DNA from: Pseudotabrizicola algicola
GTDB taxonomy: Bacteria; Pseudomonadota; Alphaproteobacteria; Rhodobacterales; Rhodobacteraceae
Assembly (NCBI RefSeq): GCF_010915705.1
Contig: NZ_JAAIKE010000001.1
Coordinates: forward strand, 620,001-684,000
Direction: 5' to 3'
Length of the DNA stretch: 64,000 nt
Part shown: positions 61,035 through 64,000 of the stretch, in pieces
Position numbering within the stretch: the first letter of the stretch is position 1
Layout of the letters: every line of letters starts with the position of its first letter
Notes under the pieces: generated by a model
The model's input: only the letters and a program-made list of their open reading frames with translations
Database searches by the model: none
What the model was told of the DNA's origin: nothing
Position numbers and translations under genes: made by a program

Positions 61035-61057
61035 CACTGGTCTCTCCCAGCCGTCAC
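61035..61057 (-). repeat. Hairpin repeat, copy 3 (boxB-like), compensated stem
   Basis: Minus-strand core CTGG-GAGAGA-CCAG: the second stem base pair is changed from C-G to T-A on both sides, so the stem is kept. It starts right after the stop codon (61056-61054) of the small membrane gene. Confidence 0.7.
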
Positions 61058-61230
61058 CGTTGGTCGCGCTCCCGGTTCCCGTCCAGTTCTCTCCGCATGA
61101 TTATGGCGCTGCAGGCACTGGCAACCCCGCCCACCACATCGAAGGCAAACGCATGACACGCCGCCAATCCCAAAAGCGCCCCCGGCCAGACGGTGAACCT
61201 CAGAACCGGGGGCAAGGTGAGCGCCGACAT
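61054..61230 (-). CDS. Small early membrane protein
   Basis: A 58-residue protein found by reading the minus strand: ATG at 61230, stop at 61054-61056. MSALTLPPVLRFTVWPGALL leads into two possible short membrane segments (up to GGVASACSAIIM) and a charged end (RRELDGNRERDQR). No strong ribosome site. It follows another small membrane protein gene (61300-61623). Function unknown. Confidence 0.55.
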   Translation of the reverse strand: MSALTLPPVLRFTVWPGALLGLAACHAFAFDVVGGVASACSAIIMRRELDGNRERDQR

Positions 61231-61299
61231 CGGCGCAGTCAGGCTTGCGGGGAAGGCAGACCGCCCCGCAGGCAGTATTCAAGGGCGCGCAAAGGCCCA

Positions 61300-61623
61300 T
61301 CACGCCACCCACCCGACCCAGCGCAGCAGCGCCCAGGCGGCATCGCCAAAGAACCCGAAGGCCGACAAGGTCAGCGACCCGCACAGAAGCACCGCGGCAA
61401 AGCGGGGAATGGGTCGGTCTACCTCGACCACGACCACCGAAGGGTCAGCGCGCAGAACCGTGTCGATCGCGTCGAACGCCTTGGCCTTGGAGAGCAGTTC
61501 CTCGCGGCTGTGCGTCACCGTCACACCCTGCGGATGCAGCGCCGCCAGCACCCGATAGCGGCGGGCCAACTCGGCAGGCCCCATCAAACCGCCCTTGTAG
61601 CTGATGCTGACAGCCTCGCCCAT
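61300..61623 (-). CDS. Small early protein with C-terminal membrane segment
   Basis: A 107-residue protein: SYKGGLMGPAELARRYRVLAALHPQGVTVTHSREELLSKAKAF, then DRPIPRFAAVLLCGSLTLSAFGFFGDAAWALLRWVG, a membrane segment. ATG shares a base with the previous stop (TGATG at 61623). Function unknown; superinfection exclusion or host membrane modulation are possibilities. Confidence 0.65.
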   Translation of the reverse strand: MGEAVSISYKGGLMGPAELARRYRVLAALHPQGVTVTHSREELLSKAKAFDAIDTVLRADPSVVVVEVDRPIPRFAAVLLCGSLTLSAFGFFGDAAWALLRWVGWVA

Positions 61624-62003
61624 CAGGCCACCTGCCGCGATACGGTGTCGAGCGCAGGCAGGGCGGCGATCCACCAGTCCAGTGCGCCGGGCCGCGTCAG
61701 GGACAGCAACAACTTGTCCAGCCGCGCCGAACCGTCGCCATCCAGCCACTTGCGCGCCGCTCTGGGCGACACGCGGTAGAACTGCGCCACCTCGACTTCG
61801 TCATCGCCGAACTCGTGGAGCAGGAACGCCCGCCAAACATTTGGGCAGGCCGCATAGAACCGCACAACGTCGCGGCGTGGAAACGGGATCACCTGACCGG
61901 ACGGATGTTCCGACGCTGCTTGCCCCGAAGATCGAGACGACAGTCGCGGCGAGAAGGCCAATACCTTGGGGCGAGAAACGCAAGGGGAGCGGGACGATGA
62001 CAT
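61623..62003 (-). CDS. Early HTH-like protein
   Basis: A 126-residue protein. The first 35 residues are Ser/Arg-rich; then VIPFPRRDVVRFYAACPNVWRAFLLHEFG and EVEVAQFYRVSPRAARKWLDGDG, an HTH-type segment. Such proteins recur next to Cro-like genes in alphaproteobacterial prophages. Start TGATG coupled to the Cro-like gene. Confidence 0.68.
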   Translation of the reverse strand: MSSSRSPCVSRPKVLAFSPRLSSRSSGQAASEHPSGQVIPFPRRDVVRFYAACPNVWRAFLLHEFGDDEVEVAQFYRVSPRAARKWLDGDGSARLDKLLLSLTRPGALDWWIAALPALDTVSRQVA

Positions 62004-62206
62004 CAGGCGGCATCCTCATTATCCAGAGGCCCGGCGAGGTCCTCGAAACTCAATGCATGCCCCTTGCGCCGCGCCGCCGTGATGATTTCGGCGTAGCGCT
62101 TTGCCGGAATACCGCGCGCAGTCCACGAATGGACCGTCTGATATGGCAGACCCAGATCGTCCGCGAGATCAGCCACTGTGGGCCAGATGTGAATGAGGTT
62201 TTTCAT
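62003..62206 (-). CDS. Cro-like repressor (carph-isopro type HTH)
   Basis: A 67-residue DNA-binding protein, first gene of the leftward early transcript: PTVADLADDLGLPYQTVHSWTARGIPAKRYAEIITAARRKG, a helix-turn-helix of the Cro/carph-isopro type. The predicted -10 (62221-62216) puts the mRNA start at about 62208, so the message would be almost leaderless (ATG at 62206). It opposes the CI-like repressor. Confidence 0.82.
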   Translation of the reverse strand: MKNLIHIWPTVADLADDLGLPYQTVHSWTARGIPAKRYAEIITAARRKGHALSFEDLAGPLDNEDAA

Positions 62207-62215
62207 GGCATCAAT

Positions 62216-62256
62216 TCTATGCGTTTTGCATTTCGCATTGTCAATGCCTTTTGCAT
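62216..62256 (-). promoter_or_regulatory. Leftward early promoter with two repressor operators
   Basis: On the minus strand, TTGACA (62244-62239), 17 bases, and CATAGA (62221-62216) form a promoter towards the Cro-like gene. Two 13-bp dyads ATGC-N5-GCAT (62244-62256, N5 CTTTT; 62219-62231, N5 GTTTT) cover its -35 upstream side and its spacer/-10. Centres are 25 bp apart. A third dyad, GCATTG-T-CAATGC, lies at 62235-62247. Confidence 0.8.
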
Positions 62257-62280
62257 AGCGATCTTCGCTATGAACCGCTC

Positions 62281-62913
62281 ATGACAGACAAGGCCGCAAG
62301 ATTACGCTTGGCCCGCGAGGCCGCAGGATTCGAGAACGCCCGCGAGGCAGCGGATCGGTTCGGCTGGGCGTATCCAACCTACTCCAGCCACGAAAACGGC
62401 AGCCGCGGAATCCGCGCTGACAAAATCACCGAATATGCACAGGCTTTTCGGGTTGCGCCGGCTTGGCTGCTATCGGGCGATGGCCCTATGGCCGCCCCCA
62501 AAGGAAACGCCGAAGGCACCGCAAAACGCGCGAGCGGCTTCGGAGAGGCCGAGATTGCCCCCTTCATTCCTGCCTCGGCGAGCGCAGCCAAACTTGTCGA
62601 GAACCTCGCCGCAGCTCTGGCAGCCGGGTCACGCCACATCCAGACATTCACGGCCCAGAGAGACTACGCGGGCTATGCCGTTTTGAAGGGCGATCTGCTG
62701 ATAATCGGAACCCCCCGCAAAGAGACGGAAGGCGATCTAGTGATTGCAACGCTGACGGACACAAACGACGGCACATCAATGACTGTATTGCGCCAGCGGA
62801 TGGGTGATCGGCTGGTGCCACCGATTCAAGCGCGCATCGAGGATGAAGACAAGCTATCAGCCGGCATCCTCGGCACCGTCATAAGTGTGGTGCGCAGTCC
62901 GGGCCTTGCCTGA
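62281..62913 (+). CDS. CI-like lysogeny repressor
   Basis: A 210-residue repressor. The N-terminal HTH is at residues ~1-60 (RLRLAREAAGFENAREAADRFGWAYPTYSSHENG, the XRE pattern), with AWLLSGDGP typical of the family, and a C-terminal S24/LexA-like domain (YAVLKGDLLIIGTPRKETEGDLVIATL). ATG at 62281; the frame is open to 62251. No Shine-Dalgarno is seen; TTGTCA (62238-62243) and GATCTT (62260-62265) could be a promoter giving a nearly leaderless mRNA, as in lambda PRM. The stop abuts that of the convergent membrane gene. Confidence 0.88.
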   Translation: MTDKAARLRLAREAAGFENAREAADRFGWAYPTYSSHENGSRGIRADKITEYAQAFRVAPAWLLSGDGPMAAPKGNAEGTAKRASGFGEAEIAPFIPASASAAKLVENLAAALAAGSRHIQTFTAQRDYAGYAVLKGDLLIIGTPRKETEGDLVIATLTDTNDGTSMTVLRQRMGDRLVPPIQARIEDEDKLSAGILGTVISVVRSPGLA

Positions 62914-63207
62914 CTAAGCACGCAGTCGCGGTTCTGCCCTGCCTTCAACCTTCGGCGCATCTGTCCGGCGCTCTGCGATCTCGCGCATAACCTGAATGTT
63001 CGTCGCGATCGCGGCCAGGGTCTGGCCGATCATGCCAAAGGCAGCGAGACCAATCCCCGAGGCAAAGACACTTGCCGCCCCGATGCTCGCCATCATGGGG
63101 GCGCGATCATTCAGCAAGATTACGAACATCACAAGCGACAGCGCGCAGACGATCCAGCCCAGCCATTTCAAAATACCAAAGAATCCCGACACTCCGTCAA
63201 ACGTCAT
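62914..63207 (-). CDS. Small membrane protein between repressor and rightward promoter
   Basis: A 97-residue protein with three hydrophobic parts (FFGILKWLGWIVCALSLVMFVILL, MASIGAASVFASGIGLAAFGMIG) and a charged C-terminus (MREIAERRTDAPKVEGRAEP). ATG at 63207 has GGAGG 6 bases upstream; the frame is open to 63306. It is transcribed against the repressor and away from the rightward promoter, a place where lysogen-expressed exclusion proteins occur. Confidence 0.72.
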   Translation of the reverse strand: MTFDGVSGFFGILKWLGWIVCALSLVMFVILLNDRAPMMASIGAASVFASGIGLAAFGMIGQTLAAIATNIQVMREIAERRTDAPKVEGRAEPRLRA

Positions 63208-63310
63208 TCCAATCCTCCGTCGACAATCAGACGCAGGATGACTGCGCCCTGTGCACGACGCAAGGGCCTCGTAAAGCGCCCCCGATTCGGACATCGCCCG
63301 GCCCAAGACA

Positions 63311-63369
63311 ATGCCCTAAGCATTATGTATGCGTTTTGCATTGACAGGCAGTTATGCATTACGCATATT
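63311..63369 (+). promoter_or_regulatory. Rightward early promoter with three repressor operators
   Basis: TTGACA (63341-63346), 17 bases, CATATT (63364-63369). Dyads ATGC-N5-GCAT at 63311-63323 (CCTAA), 63329-63341 (GTTTT) and 63354-63366 (ATTAC) flank and cover it. The second and third centres are 25 bp apart, exactly as at the leftward promoter, and sit in the same places relative to -35 and -10. Confidence 0.82.
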
Positions 63370-63403
63370 GCCTCCCATAGACATCCCTATGGAGGCTCCG
63401 GCC

Positions 63404-63718
63404 ATGCACTGCAACATCAACGCCGACGCGCAGGCTGACGCGCGCGCCACGATCGACGTCACCACAAGCACCGACCCCGACATCCGCAAGATCCGCAACG
63501 CCTGGGCGGCGCTCAAGGCCGCGCGCGGGCAAGACGTGCGGCCCGCCCTGCTGGCGCCCGCGCACATCATCGACCCGCCCGCGCCGCAGCTGACCGCCGA
63601 TCCGCCCGCCCTGCGCGAACTCACCGCGGCCGACATCCAGTCGCGCGCTCTGGAACCGACCCGCGCCTACATCCAGCGCCTGCGCGCGGCGCGCAACGAC
63701 CTCGGCGGTGCCGCATGA
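63404..63718 (+). CDS. First rightward early gene, unknown
   Basis: A 104-residue protein. ATG at 63404 follows GGAGG by 8 bases and is preferred to ATG at 63389. It is alanine-rich and helical (DIRKIRNAWAALKAARGQDVRP, TRAYIQRLRAARNDLGG). It is the first gene behind the repressed rightward promoter. Function unknown. Confidence 0.65.
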   Translation: MHCNINADAQADARATIDVTTSTDPDIRKIRNAWAALKAARGQDVRPALLAPAHIIDPPAPQLTADPPALRELTAADIQSRALEPTRAYIQRLRAARNDLGGAA

Positions 63719-63858
63719 CGCCGGATGCCGTCACCCTGATCGCCACGCTCGCCTTTGCCTGCGGCTTTGCCACCGCGCTGCTCGTGGTGCTGACGATCAA
63801 GACCGCCCGCATGCTGCGCGCGCTGGAAGACGCCCCGCAGCAGGACGTGCAGCCATGA
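63715..63858 (+). CDS. Small membrane protein in rightward early operon
   Basis: A 47-residue frame read directly from the sequence, overlapping both neighbours by 4 bases (ATGA). One transmembrane segment (VTLIATLAFACGFATALLVV) and a charged tail (RMLRALEDAPQQDVQP). Function unknown. Confidence 0.6.
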   Translation: MTPDAVTLIATLAFACGFATALLVVLTIKTARMLRALEDAPQQDVQP

Positions 63859-64000
63859 CCGGGCATGATCCGCACGCCGCCGAGCGCAGCCGCTTTGCCC
63901 GCGCCACCCGCGCCACGCCCCTGCCGCTGCTGACGCAGATCATTGCCCAGACCTGCCGCGCGGGCTTCGGGCACTGGCAAGCCCCGGCCCCCCACTGCGA
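63855..64000 (+). CDS. Rightward early gene, cut by window edge
   Basis: Open from ATG at 63855 (MTGHDPHAAERSRFARA...) to the end of the window, at least 48 residues. Coupled to the preceding small gene. Too short to identify; basic N-terminal part with LPLLTQIIAQTCRAGFGHWQ. Confidence 0.55.
   Translation, partial: MTGHDPHAAERSRFARATRATPLPLLTQIIAQTCRAGFGHWQAPAPHC

Larger units (their letters stand above)
60540..61053 (-). other. Untranslated early leader with hairpin repeats
   Basis: About 510 bases between the small membrane gene ending at 61054 and the four-module protein. No convincing gene; a frame from 61384 to 60539 passes through but has no good start or protein-like composition. Three repeated hairpins lie at its right end, inside and at the beginning of this stretch. 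Confidence 0.55.
32315..64000. mobile_element. Lambda-like tailed prophage, right end outside the window
   Basis: A continuous set of phage genes covers lysogeny control, early functions, packaging, capsid, tail, lysis and receptor binding in standard lambda-like order. The GpA-type terminase, lambda-type portal, gpW, FII-like protein, tail terminator, tube and tape measure point to a siphovirus with a long non-contractile tail. All structural frames are intact, so the prophage may be functional. The left limit is approximate (it could include the gene at 31613); no integrase or att site is visible and the rightward early genes run off the window. Confidence 0.92.

Noticed and set aside
60539-61384. 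A 281-residue minus-strand frame passing through all three hairpin repeats, in which the repeats give TAGRD-like peptides in frame
   Set aside because: No ribosome site, poor composition, overlap with better small genes; third-position and stem-compensating changes fit RNA structure better. The in-frame spacing could be chance (about 1 in 9).
32315-64000. Mu-like transposable prophage
   Set aside because: No MuA/MuB transposase or Mu-type head genes are seen; packaging genes are lambda-like.

Overview
The window is high-GC DNA from an alphaproteobacterium, most likely a member of the Rhodobacteraceae (Rhodobacter/Gemmobacter/Tabrizicola type). The support is the codon bias, a class II DAHP synthase, GlxA-type and PAS_5 proteins, two giant RTX proteins with the roseobacter-type C-terminal Hint domain, and GcrA-like DNA-binding modules, which are an alphaproteobacterial speciality. 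No rRNA, tRNA or CRISPR array was recognised.

Positions 1-30300 are host chromosome: the end of a ferric-iron ABC binding protein; a BNR/sialidase-fold protein; a nucleoside hydrolase; a PhoR-like kinase; a yicC-gmk-gamma carbonic anhydrase operon; a PAS protein; class II DAHP synthase; a GlxA regulator; a PQQ-type sugar dehydrogenase; a complete branched-chain amino acid ABC operon (binding protein, LivG, LivF, LivH, LivM); a histidine phosphatase; a large GcvT-family flavin dehydrogenase of the dimethylglycine/sarcosine type; a DUF2332 protein; a MobA-like nucleotidyltransferase; and two adjacent leftward genes for secreted RTX proteins (882 and 1491 residues), both ending in a Hint domain.

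Positions 30300-32300 form a lower-GC, gene-poor junction with two small zinc-ribbon proteins. From about 32.3 kb to the right edge lies a lambda-like tailed prophage, continuing beyond the window. It is read mostly leftward: lysogeny switch (62.0-63.4 kb), early small membrane and DNA-binding proteins (57.5-62.2 kb), Nu1-like and GpA terminase, gpW, portal, a fused prohead protease/major capsid protein, capsid cement, FII-like head-tail joiner, tail terminator, tail tube, tail assembly chaperones, tape measure, tail tip proteins, J-like protein, then a receptor-binding/lysis region with an SGNH-hydrolase fibre, LamG-like proteins, holin-like proteins and an amidase endolysin. Two genes on the opposite strand (35.1 and 36.8 kb) interrupt the tail/lysis module as moron-type cargo. 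The second is bounded by an exact 18-bp direct repeat copied from the gene junction it split.

The most interesting signals are in the prophage control DNA. Five copies of a 13-bp dyad ATGC-N5-GCAT overlap two diverging early promoters with identical geometry. Three hairpins with 5-bp (4-bp in one) stems, purine hexaloops and a compensated base change lie in the early leftward leader and resemble N-type boxB elements. Intrinsic terminators sit just upstream of late genes, as expected if an antitermination system operates. An early protein carries four tandem GcrA-like DNA-binding modules, and three TCCAC(A/T)GTGGA dyads are spaced by whole helical turns. The integrase and attachment sites were not found; they are presumably to the right.
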